A DNA stretch of 64,000 nucleotides from Pycnococcus provasolii (GCA_049487715.1 CP150546.1:1302001-1366000); one strand, 5' to 3'; counted from the first letter of the stretch, positions 27,689 to 37,325 are shown. A program made the numbers and translations. The notes: a model not told the origin generated them from the sequence alone.

Positions 27689-27736
27689 CATGTCGCCAGC
27701 AGCTGTCGCCGCCACGGGACCTGCCGTGTTGGCCAT
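27689..27736 (-). pseudogene. Truncated 5' end of the TPR gene, unit boundary 5
   Basis: Ala-to-Val version of the 16-codon fragment, next to the palindrome at 27667-27688. Confidence 0.82.
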
Positions 27737-27991
27737 GACCGGCGTTGACGCGCGCCGAGGGGGAGAGGGATAGGGAAAGGGGAGGAGACACCACTCCGCC
27801 TGGGGGAGGGGGGCGGGGGGCGGATTAAGGGCCAACGGCGGGTCCCCAGGCCATGGCCGAAGACAACCGGACCACCCCGCCAAGTCATGTCACATACTGT
27901 ATGCACGAAACTGCGTAGACTACCTTAAGCAGTCTTACATGACGCCACGCATCGCCTCAACCCAATCCACACGTCACTAACCCACCCGCCA

Positions 27992-29641
27992 TCAAGAAGA
28001 TGATCGATGAGAAGCTTTGTAAGGCGGGAAAGATTCCACCAAGCCGCCGTGCGTAAGCGAGTACACGTTCACCTGAAGGTCGTCGTTGCTCAGTCCGAGC
28101 ACGTCCGCACGCACGGATATGGCGCGGAGCACGTTGCGCATGACGCTCAAGTTGCCAATGCTCAATACTTGCATATATCCTACACTATCTCTCTGTTGCA
28201 TGCCAAACGAAAAAATAAAATCACTCGATATCAGATCTGTGCCTCGGAAAGACTCAGCCAATGCCCGGAAGTATACCATCGAACCAATAGAGCAATTCGA
28301 TGTTCCGTCGAACGACGTCCACGGCGTCCACGGCATCATGGTGAAGCTTGACCATGCTCCACTCTTGATGTCATCCAAGGCAGGTGTGCTATCCCGTCGA
28401 CGCGACAGGCAACGGCGCACGTCGCGTTTAGTCACCGTGCCAATACCACCAAGCGTCTTATATGAATCGACATCGCCGAACACAGCAACCGGGCCGTTCC
28501 CGAAGTACTGCATAGAGTCTGACCCTCCTTCTGCACGGCTGCGCATCAGGCGCGTGTCAAACGGGAATCCAATGCAGCTCGTTCCTGGAGGCGATACAAG
28601 ATTCATCACGTTTTCGAATTCCGAGCCGCCCTCGCTATCGCACAGCCTTTGCAATGCAGAATCCGATATCCGCATCTCCGAGAAGCACTCTTCGAGATCG
28701 TGCATACTCTGTGCATTGCGCTTGCATCTCTCGGCGCGCTCGGGAATCAGTTCAGCCCTCTTCGTGAGGAAGTCTCGACTAGCCTGTGACATGCCTGGAC
28801 ACTTGCTCGGCAGATTCGAATAGAATCGCGACCGATCCCACCATAAGGCTGGCGAGCTGTCGTCGCTTGCAACATTGCCGTCACCATACAGACTCGCGTA
28901 TTCACGTATCCACGTATCCCGAAACATCTCGAAGCACCTATAGCCGCCGATGACGTGAGCAATCGCCACGACCACGACAGTGCACGAACGCGCCTGCGTC
29001 ACCTGCACCTTCAGAACCGGTTCGCCAAGCAGCGCATCCATGCCGAAGCGATACGGGCCAGCCAGCTCGATCCCCGCCGCGAGACTGTTCTTGTGCGAAG
29101 CGAGAAACGTGTCCAGACTTAACCCGGCATCCCTGACATCCTTCTTGTCGAAGCTATCGAGAAGTCGAGCGAGCTTGCGGTCTTCCAGGGCGTCGGTCGT
29201 TTGCACCTTGAAGGGCACGCCTCGCTTTGTGGTGTCAAACTCGACGGCGTAGCCCACCTCCCCGTCGTCCTCTGTCTGCGTCAGCACGCCAGCGACAATG
29301 GGCACTTTCTCCACAGCTCGTTCTAGCGCCTTGTACAGCCTGTCCGTGTCCATCTTGTCCACAACAAGCACGGGAAGTATGTCGAACAGGTAGTTGAGGT
29401 CGTGCACCACATCAAGTGATACTTGCCCAACCTGAGACTGAGGCTGCCGCATCTGACTGGTCTGCTCTGGTGTGTCGTGTCCGGAAGTCTCCTCCTGGGA
29501 AGAAGCGGCTCGCGGCGGCGTTGTGGCTGCCTTAAGAGTCAGCCTCGACGAACGCGTACGCGACGCGCCACTCTCCTTTGGCCAATTTCGCGCGAAGGCT
29601 GGCACAGCACGCGTGTATTGCACAGAGCACGCTGCGCGCAT
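27992..29641 (-). CDS. BAHD-type acyltransferase-like protein, array copy 6, HxxxD motif altered to HVIGG
   Basis: The product has 549 residues and an open frame, but the Asp of the HxxxD motif is Gly: GAC became GGC, plus-strand base change near 28944. In BAHD enzymes this Asp orders the active-site loop, so activity may be reduced or lost. The DFGWG-equivalent patch is rewritten (SSDFIFSFGMQQRDSVG) and matches copy 7. This copy is head-to-head with the plus-strand partner at 30435, the complete ancestral arrangement. Confidence 0.7.
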   Translation of the reverse strand: MRAACSVQYTRAVPAFARNWPKESGASRTRSSRLTLKAATTPPRAASSQEETSGHDTPEQTSQMRQPQSQVGQVSLDVVHDLNYLFDILPVLVVDKMDTDRLYKALERAVEKVPIVAGVLTQTEDDGEVGYAVEFDTTKRGVPFKVQTTDALEDRKLARLLDSFDKKDVRDAGLSLDTFLASHKNSLAAGIELAGPYRFGMDALLGEPVLKVQVTQARSCTVVVVAIAHVIGGYRCFEMFRDTWIREYASLYGDGNVASDDSSPALWWDRSRFYSNLPSKCPGMSQASRDFLTKRAELIPERAERCKRNAQSMHDLEECFSEMRISDSALQRLCDSEGGSEFENVMNLVSPPGTSCIGFPFDTRLMRSRAEGGSDSMQYFGNGPVAVFGDVDSYKTLGGIGTVTKRDVRRCLSRRRDSTPALDDIKSGAWSSFTMMPWTPWTSFDGTSNCSIGSMVYFRALAESFRGTDLISSDFIFSFGMQQRDSVGYMQVLSIGNLSVMRNVLRAISVRADVLGLSNDDLQVNVYSLTHGGLVESFPPYKASHRSSS

Positions 29642-30367
29642 GGTCGTGAATGTGTGGAATGACGCGCGAGCGTTATCGCGAGAGGGTGCACGAAACCTGC
29701 TCGCGCCGTCGCTAACAAGGGCAGCACCCTCCTACGTGGCCCTTCGTGCCCCTGTGCGCCGTTGTTGTGGCTTTTGTGGTGCTTTTGTGCGTTTTGCGGA
29801 AGCACCGACAGAACACGTGGACGGTCCCGTGCGAGACTGTGGAGGCTGTCTCGCACGCGCGACACGGCACAGTCGCGCCATGTGGTCTCGAGGTTGTGCT
29901 GTCGTGCTTTGCTGTGCCGTGCTGTGTTTTTCAGCGCGAGTTTGGGAGGGAAGGCCCGCGTGTCCGGGGAGGGGGGAGGTAGACCGGCGCCTCCGACCTG
30001 CGAAGAGGAGGGGCGGACCACCCTCTGGACTTCGCGTTGAGACCGATGCCTCGAACCCGCCCCGGGGATCCCACCTCCCCTTCGTGGCTTCGTTCCCCCT
30101 CGCCCCCCGGACTGGCGGACTGCCGGACGGCTGAGGAAAACGAGGCACCCGCACGCAACGCAACGTCACGCCAGAAGAACAGCACGGAACCATGGAAGGC
30201 GCGCACACCAACTCACCTCACCTTCCCCTCGGGGCGAAGGCTTGACAAGACACAACGTTGTTATTTGAATAAGATAGGACTACAATAACGCGGGGTCAGG
30301 TTAAGCTTCTGCGGGTTGAGCTCTTCAGCTATGCGTTCTTATTCTCAGGCTCAGGCTCAGGCTCAAT

Positions 30368-30402
<35 letters not shown>

Positions 30403-30434
30403 CCAATCACCGTCATAACCTCTTCGATTAAGCT
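29642..30434. other. Divergent spacer between copy 6 and its plus-strand partner
   Basis: A 793-bp head-to-head region. It contains the full extra segment (about 29740-29850), the GGGGATCCC block, the ATTTGAATAAGATA box and the hexanucleotide repeat. It is the best model of the ancestral shared promoter. Confidence 0.6.
30344..30402. repeat. (AGGCTC)n hexanucleotide repeat upstream of plus-strand gene A
   Basis: Three units, an AATCTC interruption, then five units, ending about 30 bp before the start codon. The equivalent site at 37211-37292 has nine units after the interruption. Confidence 0.88.
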
Positions 30435-31910
30435 ATGGTGCGCTTCACGTCCTACATAAAGAGGCCAGCTACTAAGAAAAACAGCTACGCACCGGAACCT
30501 GTTGAGGATGTCAGCTTTCCGTTCGATGTCTACGTCGCGGCGGTGTACCCGAACCAAGCGGACATACCAAAGCTCAAACGGGCGCTCGAAAACGCCATCG
30601 CCAACGACGTGCCCATCTCAGCAGGTGTACTCGTGCGTCAACACGACCAAATACAAGTCGAAGTCGACCACGACGACGCAGGCGTGCCGTTCACAGTGCA
30701 AACCACCGACGACCTCACGGACCGCGAGCTCGCGAAAATTCTAGACGAAGGCGACGTCGACGACGACGGGTGCTCGTCGCGCGTGTGTCGGTGGCTCGCG
30801 GACGACAGTCAAGGTCGTGAGCGCGCGCATGCGCTGAGCGAGCTTGTGGACGGCGGTCGGCTCGGTATCGACGCACACGTGCTGGAGCCCGTGACGCGCG
30901 TGCGTTTGACGCAGGCACGCGGATGCTACGTGGTGTGTGTGCAGGCATCTCACCTGCCGAGCGACGCATGGTCGGTGTTTTTGCTTTGGGACGCTTGGTC
31001 GCGCGCGTACGCGTCTCTGTCCACTGGCACCGGCGATATCGCCGACACGACGTCGAAACCCGTGTGGTGGGATGGTGCTCAGTTTCGTGAGAGCTTGCCG
31101 ACGTCGCGTCCTGGTGGCACGGCGGAGTTCCGGTCGTTCGAAAAGGCGTTGCCCGTGTGGATGCGCGAGCGCTCGGAGGCCGTCATGAAGGCACGGGCCG
31201 GGAACGCACGCCGCGACGACGACGAGGGACACGTGCTGTGGCTGCGTGTGTCGGACGATGGCATGCGATCGCTGCGCGAAGCTAGCGGATCGAAAACGTT
31301 CGACGTGCTGATGCATTTGCTGTCGCCTGAGAACGTACGATGGTTTCGTATCGCGTATGACTTGCGCATCTCTCATCCTGACTCAGATTCGTCTCATTTT
31401 TATGGGCGTGGTGCGATCCGGCTTTACGGCTGTGTCGCTGAAAAAATGGCTGGCATCGAGGCTGGTGACGTGAGGCGTGCGCTGAGGCACGACGCGTGCG
31501 ACTTTCCGACACGCGCCGATGTGGTGCACGGTCCGTTCCTCGCAGTAAGCTACTGGAGTCACGAGCCTTCGACGTTCCCCGCCGGGAACGCGATGCCGGC
31601 ATTCGGCAGCTCCGTCGGCCGTACGTGCTTCCCCGCGTCGTTTCTGCTGTCGCACTGGCAAGACTGCTTTGTGCCTCTCGCGGTTGACTCCGACCGCGTG
31701 TGCGCGTTCATACGTCGCGTGAGCGATCAGTACATGGTTGCATGTTACGGGATCGAGCGTCAGCTGCGTCACATCGCGTTGGAGGTGCGCCGTCACTCTG
31801 CAGAGGTTGGTCTGCGCGAGGGCGCTAGCGAGTCGTTCGAGGTGCACGTCGCGCGTTCGTGTGCGAGTCGTCCGAGGCCGCTTGACGCGCGTGCCGCTGA
31901 AGCTGGGTGA
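30435..31910 (+). CDS. BAHD-type acyltransferase-like partner protein, plus-strand copy A
   Basis: The product has 491 residues and is a distant paralogue of the minus-strand genes. The N-terminal block LKRALENAIANDVPISAGVL, GVPFTVQTTDDLxDRELAK, the catalytic H173-LPS-D177, CPVWWDGAQF and SHFYGRGAIRLYGC all align to them. It lacks their transit-peptide-like N-terminus, so the pair may act in different compartments. Tail ends ARAAEAG. Its start codon is 793 bp from the start of copy 6, in opposite orientation. The substrate is unknown. Confidence 0.68.
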   Translation: MVRFTSYIKRPATKKNSYAPEPVEDVSFPFDVYVAAVYPNQADIPKLKRALENAIANDVPISAGVLVRQHDQIQVEVDHDDAGVPFTVQTTDDLTDRELAKILDEGDVDDDGCSSRVCRWLADDSQGRERAHALSELVDGGRLGIDAHVLEPVTRVRLTQARGCYVVCVQASHLPSDAWSVFLLWDAWSRAYASLSTGTGDIADTTSKPVWWDGAQFRESLPTSRPGGTAEFRSFEKALPVWMRERSEAVMKARAGNARRDDDEGHVLWLRVSDDGMRSLREASGSKTFDVLMHLLSPENVRWFRIAYDLRISHPDSDSSHFYGRGAIRLYGCVAEKMAGIEAGDVRRALRHDACDFPTRADVVHGPFLAVSYWSHEPSTFPAGNAMPAFGSSVGRTCFPASFLLSHWQDCFVPLAVDSDRVCAFIRRVSDQYMVACYGIERQLRHIALEVRRHSAEVGLREGASESFEVHVARSCASRPRPLDARAAEAG

Positions 31911-32015
31911 TGCACTCCGTTACAAACAAGGTGCACCAGTACTGAGTGGGAAGCGCGCTGGACGACCGTCTCGCGTCCTTTGAGGGGGCAAGAGTTTACA
32001 TATTCGTGTGTAAAC

Positions 32016-32063
32016 CATGTCGCCAGCAGCTGCCGCCGCCACAGGACCTGCCGTGTTGGCCAT
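32016..32063 (-). pseudogene. Truncated 5' end of the TPR gene, unit boundary 6
   Basis: A 16-codon fragment with extra substitutions (GCTGCCGCC in place of GCTGTCGCC on the plus strand). The palindrome beside it has one changed loop base. Confidence 0.82.
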
Positions 32064-32318
32064 GACCGGCGTTGACGCGCGCCGAGGGGGAGAGGGAAAG
32101 GGAAAGGGGAGGAGACACCACTCCGCCTGGGGGAGGGGAGCGGGGGGTGGATTAAGGGCCAACGGCGGGTCCCCAGGCCATGGCCGAAGACAACCGGACC
32201 ACCCCGCCAAGTCATGTCACATACTGTATGCACGAAACTGCGTAGACTACCTTAAGCAGTCTTACATGACGCCACGCATCGCCTCAACCCAATCCACACG
32301 TCACTAACCCACCCACCA

Positions 32319-33971
32319 TCAAGAAGATGATCGATGAGAAGCTTTGTAAGGCGGGAAAGATTCCACCAAGCCGCCGTGCGTAAGCGAGTACACGTTCACC
32401 TGAAGGTCGTCGTTGCTCAGTCCGAGCGCGTCCGCACGCACGGATATGGCGCGGAGCACGTTGCGAATGACGCTCAAGTTGCCAACGCTCAATACTTGCA
32501 TATATCCTACACTATCTCTCTGTTGCATGCCAAACGAAAACATAAAATCGCTCGATATCAGACCTGTGCCTCGGAAAGACTCAGCCAATGCCCGGAAGTA
32601 TACCATCGAGGAACCTGAGCAATTCGATGTTCCGTCGAACGACGTCCATGGCGTCCACGGCATCATGGTGAAACTTGACCACGCCCCACTCTTGATGTCA
32701 TCCAAGGCAGGTGTGCTATCCCGTCGACGCGACAGGCAACGGCGCACGTCGCGTTTAGTCACCGTGCCAATACCACCAAGCGTCTTATATGAATCGACAT
32801 CACCAAACACAGCAACCGCGCCATTCCCGAAGTACTGCATAGAGTCTGACCCTCCTTCTGCACGGCTGCGCATCAGGCGCGTGTCAAACGGGAATCCAAT
32901 GCAGCCCGTACCTGGAGGCGATACAAGATTCATCACGTTTTCGAAGTACGAGCCGCCCTCACTATCGCAAAGCTTTTGCAATGCAGAATCCGATATCCGC
33001 ATCTCCGAGAAGCACTCCTCGAGATCGTGCATACTCTGTGCATTGCGCTTGCATCTCTCGGCGCGCTCGGGAATCAGTTCAGCCCTCTTCGTGGGGAAGT
33101 CTCGACTAGCCTGTGACATGCCTGGACACTTACTCGGCAGATTCGAATAGAATCGCGACCGATCCCACCATAAGGCTGGCGAGCTGTCGTCGCTTGCAAC
33201 ATTGCCGTCACCATACAGACTCGCGTATTCACGTATCCACGTATCCCGCACAAACATCTCGAAGCACCTATAGTCGCCGATCACGTGAGCAATCGCCACG
33301 ACCACGACAGTGCACGAACGCGCCTGCGTCACCTGCACCTTCAGAACCGGTTCGCCAAGCAGCGCATCCATGCCGAAGCGATACGGGCCAGCCAGCTCGA
33401 TCCCCACCGCGAGACTGTTCTTGTGCGAAGCAAGAAACGTGTCCAGACTTAACCCGGCATCCCTGACATCCTTCCCGTCGAAGCTATCGAGAAGTCGAGC
33501 GAGCTTGCGGTCTTCCAGGGCGTCGGTCGTTTGCACCTTGAAGGGCACGCCTCGCTTTGTGGTGTCAAACTCGACGGCGTAGCCCACCTCCCCGTCGTCC
33601 TCTGTCTGCGTCAGCACGCCAGTGACAATGGGCACTTTCTCCACAGCTCGTTCTAGCGCCTTGTACAGCCTGTCCGTGTCCATCTTGTCCACAACAAGCA
33701 CGGGAAGTATGTCGAACAGGTAGTTGAGGTCGTGCACCACATCAAGTGATACTTGCCCAACCTGAGACTGAGGCTGCCGCATCTGACTGGTCTGCTCTGG
33801 TGTGTCGTGTCCGGAAGTCTCCTCCTGGGAAGAAGCGGCTCGCGGCGGCGTTGTGGCTGCCTTAAGAGTCAGCCTCGACGAACGCGTACGCGACGCGCCA
33901 CTCTCCTTTGGCCAATTTCGCGCGAAGGCTGGCACAGCACGCGTGTATTGCACAGAGCACGCTGCGCGCAT
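32319..33971 (-). CDS. BAHD-type acyltransferase-like protein, array copy 7
   Basis: The product has 550 residues with HVIGD intact. A 3-bp insertion adds Val after RCFEMF, directly behind the catalytic motif. The patches SSFTMMPW and SSDFMFSFGMQQRDS resemble copy 6. The tail is the YKASHRSSS type. It is head-to-head with plus-strand gene B, but a retroelement has entered the shared spacer. Confidence 0.7.
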   Translation of the reverse strand: MRAACSVQYTRAVPAFARNWPKESGASRTRSSRLTLKAATTPPRAASSQEETSGHDTPEQTSQMRQPQSQVGQVSLDVVHDLNYLFDILPVLVVDKMDTDRLYKALERAVEKVPIVTGVLTQTEDDGEVGYAVEFDTTKRGVPFKVQTTDALEDRKLARLLDSFDGKDVRDAGLSLDTFLASHKNSLAVGIELAGPYRFGMDALLGEPVLKVQVTQARSCTVVVVAIAHVIGDYRCFEMFVRDTWIREYASLYGDGNVASDDSSPALWWDRSRFYSNLPSKCPGMSQASRDFPTKRAELIPERAERCKRNAQSMHDLEECFSEMRISDSALQKLCDSEGGSYFENVMNLVSPPGTGCIGFPFDTRLMRSRAEGGSDSMQYFGNGAVAVFGDVDSYKTLGGIGTVTKRDVRRCLSRRRDSTPALDDIKSGAWSSFTMMPWTPWTSFDGTSNCSGSSMVYFRALAESFRGTGLISSDFMFSFGMQQRDSVGYMQVLSVGNLSVIRNVLRAISVRADALGLSNDDLQVNVYSLTHGGLVESFPPYKASHRSSS

Positions 33972-34402
33972 GGTCGTGAATGTGTGGAATGACGCGCGAG
34001 CGTTATCGCGAGAGGGTGCACGAAACCTGCTCGCGCCGTCGCTAACAAGGGCAGCACCCTCCTACGTGGCCCTTCGTGCCCCTGTGCGCCGTTGTTGTGG
34101 CTTTTGTGGTGCTTTTGTGCGTTTTGCGGAAGCACCGACAGAACACGTGGACGGTCCCGTGCGAGACTGTGGAGGCTGTCTCGCACGCGCGACACGGCAC
34201 AGTCGCGCCATGTGGTCTCGAGGTTGTGCTGTCGTGCTTTGCTGTGCCGTGCTGTGTTTTTCAGCGCGAGTTTGGGAGGGAAGGCCCGCGTGTCCGGGGA
34301 GGGGGGAGGTAGACCGGCGCCTCCGACCTGCGAAGAGGAGGGGCGGACCACCCTCTGGACTTCGCGTTGAGACCGATGCCTCGAACCCGCCCCGGGGATC
34401 CC
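33972..34402. other. Left part of the copy 7 / gene B spacer
   Basis: Identical in layout to 29642-30070. It is interrupted at the GGGGATCCC block by the retroelement; the spacer resumes at 36940 with ACCTCCCC. Confidence 0.65.
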
Positions 34403-34572
34403 TTTGGCCCACGGGCTAGGGGTTTTGAATTCGAATCTCCGATTCAAACAGGCCTGCTTCACATTGCCATGCGAAGCAGGCGCGCGGTAAACCCGCGCGG
34501 GGAACTGCCCGCGGATACCCGCGGTTTCCCCGTCTCACTCTTAGTTTTGCACGCGACTGAAGTTCGCGCGCA
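34401..34572 (+). repeat. A1 terminal repeat of the YR retroelement
   Basis: The 172 bp start CCTTTGGCCC. They are rich in hairpins: GCCTGCTTC/GAAGCAGGC (34452-34481), CGCGCGG/CCGCGCG just after it, and TTGAAT...ATTCAA near 34425. Identical to A2 by eye. Confidence 0.9.
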
Positions 34573-34729
34573 AACAGAGCCACACGCGCGTGCGCGTGAA
34601 AAGTAACGGGTAGTCACGTCGGCTAATCCAACACAACAACCACACGTGTGCGGCTACAGCAACAGCACGTGCGTGTTCAAGGCACGAATAAACGTCTGAG
34701 GCACAACAGAGTGCACTTTCCAGACAACT

Positions 34730-35983
34730 ATGCCGCGCGGACAGCGACGAACGCCAGTCTCGGCGGCTGAAAAAGCGACGACGTCGCAGCAAGGAGGTGG
34801 TACGCCGGCAACGCCGGGACCGCCTCAGGATCCACCATCCGCCACACCAGGGCCAAGTGACGCGAGCGCGGAGATCTTGGCAGCGGTGGCGGCTTTGGGA
34901 CTACGGATGGGACAGCTGGAGCAGCAACAACAGCAGCAACAGCAGCAGGGTGACCCGGTCAGCATTGATTTGGGATTGGATGATGATGCAGAAGAGGATG
35001 ATGATGTGGAGTATGTGACGAACGAGCAAGCGTACCTCTCGCAGCTCGTGCGCGAGGGCATTGCGTATGCGAACGGTCAGCCGTTTGCACGGCACGACGC
35101 GTCGCGCGCAGGATATACATTGCCCCTTCCTCAGCAGCTTCATCCGCAGCCACCGGAGCTGGGCTATGATCTCTTTGGGGATCGGACTTGGCAACATATC
35201 CAGCAGGAGAAGGAACTGAAGGGTGCATCGCTCAAGCATGAGTATCGGGCGGTGCGCTGCGCGCTTCCTTATTTGCAGGATGGATTGATGTTGCTGGAGG
35301 ACGCGCGTAGCGTGATTGAGGATGACGATATTTCCGAAATTATTGGCGCAGCGCTCAATACAATCCGCGGAGGTTTCGCACTGCTCGGAAAGCGATGCGA
35401 CATGCTCAAGCTGCAGGTGGAGGCAAAAGTCAATCCGACCGTCATCACCAAGGATGCTCTGGTGCGACTACGCACGCATCAGACACCGATGGCGGAAGGA
35501 TTAGACCTGCAGGATAGCAGTATTCTCGAGGTCCTTGAGGATCTGCAGAAAACCACTGACACGAAGCTCGCACGCCTCACCGCGGAGAAGATAGCAGGTG
35601 CTATCTCTAACGGAGGCGCGCAGGGAGCGGGCGCGGGGAAGAATCCCAAGGTGCAAAACGCGCCGACGGCTGCGCTCCGCGGGCGCGGCGACAAGCCGGC
35701 AGTGCCAGTAAAGAAGGTGCCTCCTCCGGCACCAGCCCCCCCGACGGCGGAGAAGCAGGTACGTTTTACGGACAAACCCGCTGCGCCCACGGACGGTGGC
35801 GGTCGAGGAGGAGGACGCGGCGGCGGACGCGACGGAGGTCGCGGAGCTGGTCGCGGCAGGGGACGTGGCGCAGATGGCGCTAGTCCCAATACGAGTGCGA
35901 AAGACAAGGGCAAACAGCCTGCCGCACCATCACCACCGGGCCCATCGATCTTGCAGGCAGAACTCGACCCCTATGAGGAATGA
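34730..35983 (+). CDS. gag-like ORF1 of the YR retroelement
   Basis: The product has 417 residues. The N-terminal part is Pro/Gln-rich with a poly-Gln run and an acidic patch. The middle is helical (KHEYRAVRCALPYLQDGLMLLEDAR...). The C-terminal part is RGG-rich (GGRGGGRGGGR), typical of nucleic-acid-binding gag proteins of DIRS/PAT elements. It overlaps the next frame by the tetranucleotide ATGA, suggesting coupled translation. No zinc knuckle is seen. Confidence 0.65.
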   Translation: MPRGQRRTPVSAAEKATTSQQGGGTPATPGPPQDPPSATPGPSDASAEILAAVAALGLRMGQLEQQQQQQQQQGDPVSIDLGLDDDAEEDDDVEYVTNEQAYLSQLVREGIAYANGQPFARHDASRAGYTLPLPQQLHPQPPELGYDLFGDRTWQHIQQEKELKGASLKHEYRAVRCALPYLQDGLMLLEDARSVIEDDDISEIIGAALNTIRGGFALLGKRCDMLKLQVEAKVNPTVITKDALVRLRTHQTPMAEGLDLQDSSILEVLEDLQKTTDTKLARLTAEKIAGAISNGGAQGAGAGKNPKVQNAPTAALRGRGDKPAVPVKKVPPPAPAPPTAEKQVRFTDKPAAPTDGGGRGGGRGGGRDGGRGAGRGRGRGADGASPNTSAKDKGKQPAAPSPPGPSILQAELDPYEE

Positions 35984-36648
35984 CGCTGCACGTGCGTTGG
36001 ACGCACCCGCCGCGCAGGCGGGATTTGGAGGGGATACCGGAGAGGCTGCTGAAAAGCGCCGAAAACAAAAAAGTGAGGAGAGACGCGAGACATGTCGCGA
36101 ACGCACGGCGTTTCATGAAAGCAAAACAGGACCAGTGCGACGACAGATGTACACAGCACGACGAGAATACGATCCACGGGCGACCCGCAAGCAGGTGGCG
36201 AGCTTGGCAGGAGATTGGCGCGCCGAGGCGGGTCATTCGATGGCTTCGACGAGGCGTGCCGATCATGTGGCTCACACGCCCGCCGCGCCCGTATCGGTTC
36301 GCTCCAGTGGCTTTCTCGCCAGAGCAGGAGGCATGGTTTGTGAAGGAGCGGGATCGCTTTTACGCGTCGGGCGCTTGGGCGCCCGCACGCCAGCGCACGC
36401 ACGTGTCGCCGGCATTTCTGGTCGAGAAGCCGGACAAACCGGATGGCACAATGTCCGATACGAATCCATCTGCGCGTACGGTGGCTGGAGTGTCGCCAGC
36501 GGCGTTGCACATGATTACATCGACCCGCTGGCTGCGTCAGATGCGCGTGGAGCACATTTCTTTGGGTGGCTCATGCCTTCCGTGGTGCCGCCCGGCGCGC
36601 CGCGTTAACGCGCGCGCCGCATTCATACTCTGGCCATTCGGTCGGTGA
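35980..36648 (+). pseudogene. N-terminal fragment of DIRS-type reverse transcriptase (ORF2, deleted)
   Basis: The 222-residue frame begins in the ATGA overlap. A segment IGAPRRVIRWLRRGVPIMW, then PPRPYRFAPVAFSPEQEA and GAWAPARQRTHVSPAFLVEKPDKP matches the lead-in of DIRS/PAT reverse transcriptases (W-x-x-IGA...VSPxFLVxK). The expected catalytic core (a DLR-type block and YxDD) never appears, and the frame runs straight into repeat B1. It is an internal deletion product. Confidence 0.65.
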
Positions 36649-36652
36649 AACC
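36631..36652 (+). repeat. B1 repeat of the YR retroelement
   Basis: 22 bp (TGGCCATTCGG then TCGGTGAAACC), identical to B2 at 36918-36939. It directly abuts A2. Confidence 0.9.
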
Positions 36653-36822
36653 TTTGGCCCACGGGCTAGGGGTTTTGAATTCGAATCTCCGATTCAAACA
36701 GGCCTGCTTCACATTGCCATGCGAAGCAGGCGCGCGGTAAACCCGCGCGGGGAACTGCCCGCGGATACCCGCGGTTTCCCCGTCTCACTCTTAGTTTTGC
36801 ACGCGACTGAAGTTCGCGCGCA
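36651..36822 (+). repeat. A2 repeat of the YR retroelement
   Basis: Second copy of the 172-bp A repeat, followed by a unique AT-rich stretch (36823-36917) and then B2. Confidence 0.9.
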
Positions 36823-36917
36823 CCCACCCAGACCCTCCCTCTCTAAGGCACGATTGGGACAGGCAAAAAACGACGTGATTAACGAATAATTTATTGTAAT
36901 TATTTCGATACCTTTTT

Positions 36918-36939
36918 TGGCCATTCGGTCGGTGAAACC
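36918..36939 (+). repeat. B2 terminal repeat of the YR retroelement
   Basis: Right end of the element. The next base resumes the host spacer (ACCTCCCCTTCGTGG). Confidence 0.9.
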
Positions 36940-37234
36940 ACCTCCCCTTCGTGGCTTCGTTCCCCCTCGCCCCCCGGACTGGCGGACTGCCGGACGGCTG
37001 AGGAAAACGAGGCACCCGCACGCAACGCAACGTCACGCCAGAAGAACAGCACGGAACCATGGAAGGCGCGCACACCAACTCACCTCACCTTCCCCTCGGG
37101 GCGAAGGCTTGACAAGACACAACGTTGTTATTTGAATAAGATAGGACTACAATAACGCGGGGTCAGGTTAAGCTTCTGCGGGTTGAGCTCTTCAGCTATG
37201 CGTTCTTATTCTCAGGCTCAGGCTCAGGCTCAAT

Positions 37235-37293
<59 letters not shown>

Positions 37294-37325
37294 CCAATCA
37301 CCGTCATAACCTCTTCGATTAAGCT
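36940..37325. other. Right part of the copy 7 / gene B spacer
   Basis: The normal unit spacer from ACCTCCCC onward, with the ATTTGAATAAGATA box near 37131 and the expanded hexanucleotide repeat just before gene B. Confidence 0.6.
37211..37292. repeat. (AGGCTC)n hexanucleotide repeat upstream of plus-strand gene B
   Basis: Same structure as 30344-30402, but with nine units after the AATCTC interruption instead of five. Confidence 0.88.

Larger units (their letters stand above)
34403..36939 (+). mobile_element. Deleted tyrosine-recombinase retrotransposon with split direct repeats (PAT/TOC-like)
   Basis: The ends form an A1 - body - B1 - A2 - B2 pattern: A1 34401-34572 equals A2 36651-36822 (172 bp), and B1 36631-36652 equals B2 36918-36939 (22 bp). 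B1 and A2 abut, sharing CC. The uninterrupted site in other units reads GGGGATCCC|ACCTCC, and here its halves flank the element without any duplication. This is the hallmark of PAT-like DIRS-order elements, such as algal TOC elements, which integrate as circles via a tyrosine recombinase. Inside are a gag-like ORF and the start of a reverse transcriptase. The rest of RT, RNase H and the recombinase are missing, so it is non-autonomous. Confidence 0.85.

Noticed and set aside
29472-30134. Long plus-strand open frames over the 5' ends and spacers of the array genes (also at 15338, 17981, 21535, 33802)
   Set aside because: They overlap the acyltransferase coding strand in reverse and owe their length to GC-rich, stop-poor DNA. 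They lack domain resemblance and change length wherever spacers have indels.
34401-36939. Interpreting the insertion as a classical LTR retrotransposon
   Set aside because: The repeats are split (A1...B1A2B2), there is no target-site duplication, and the RT-like fragment matches the DIRS/PAT lead-in; no integrase or protease is seen.
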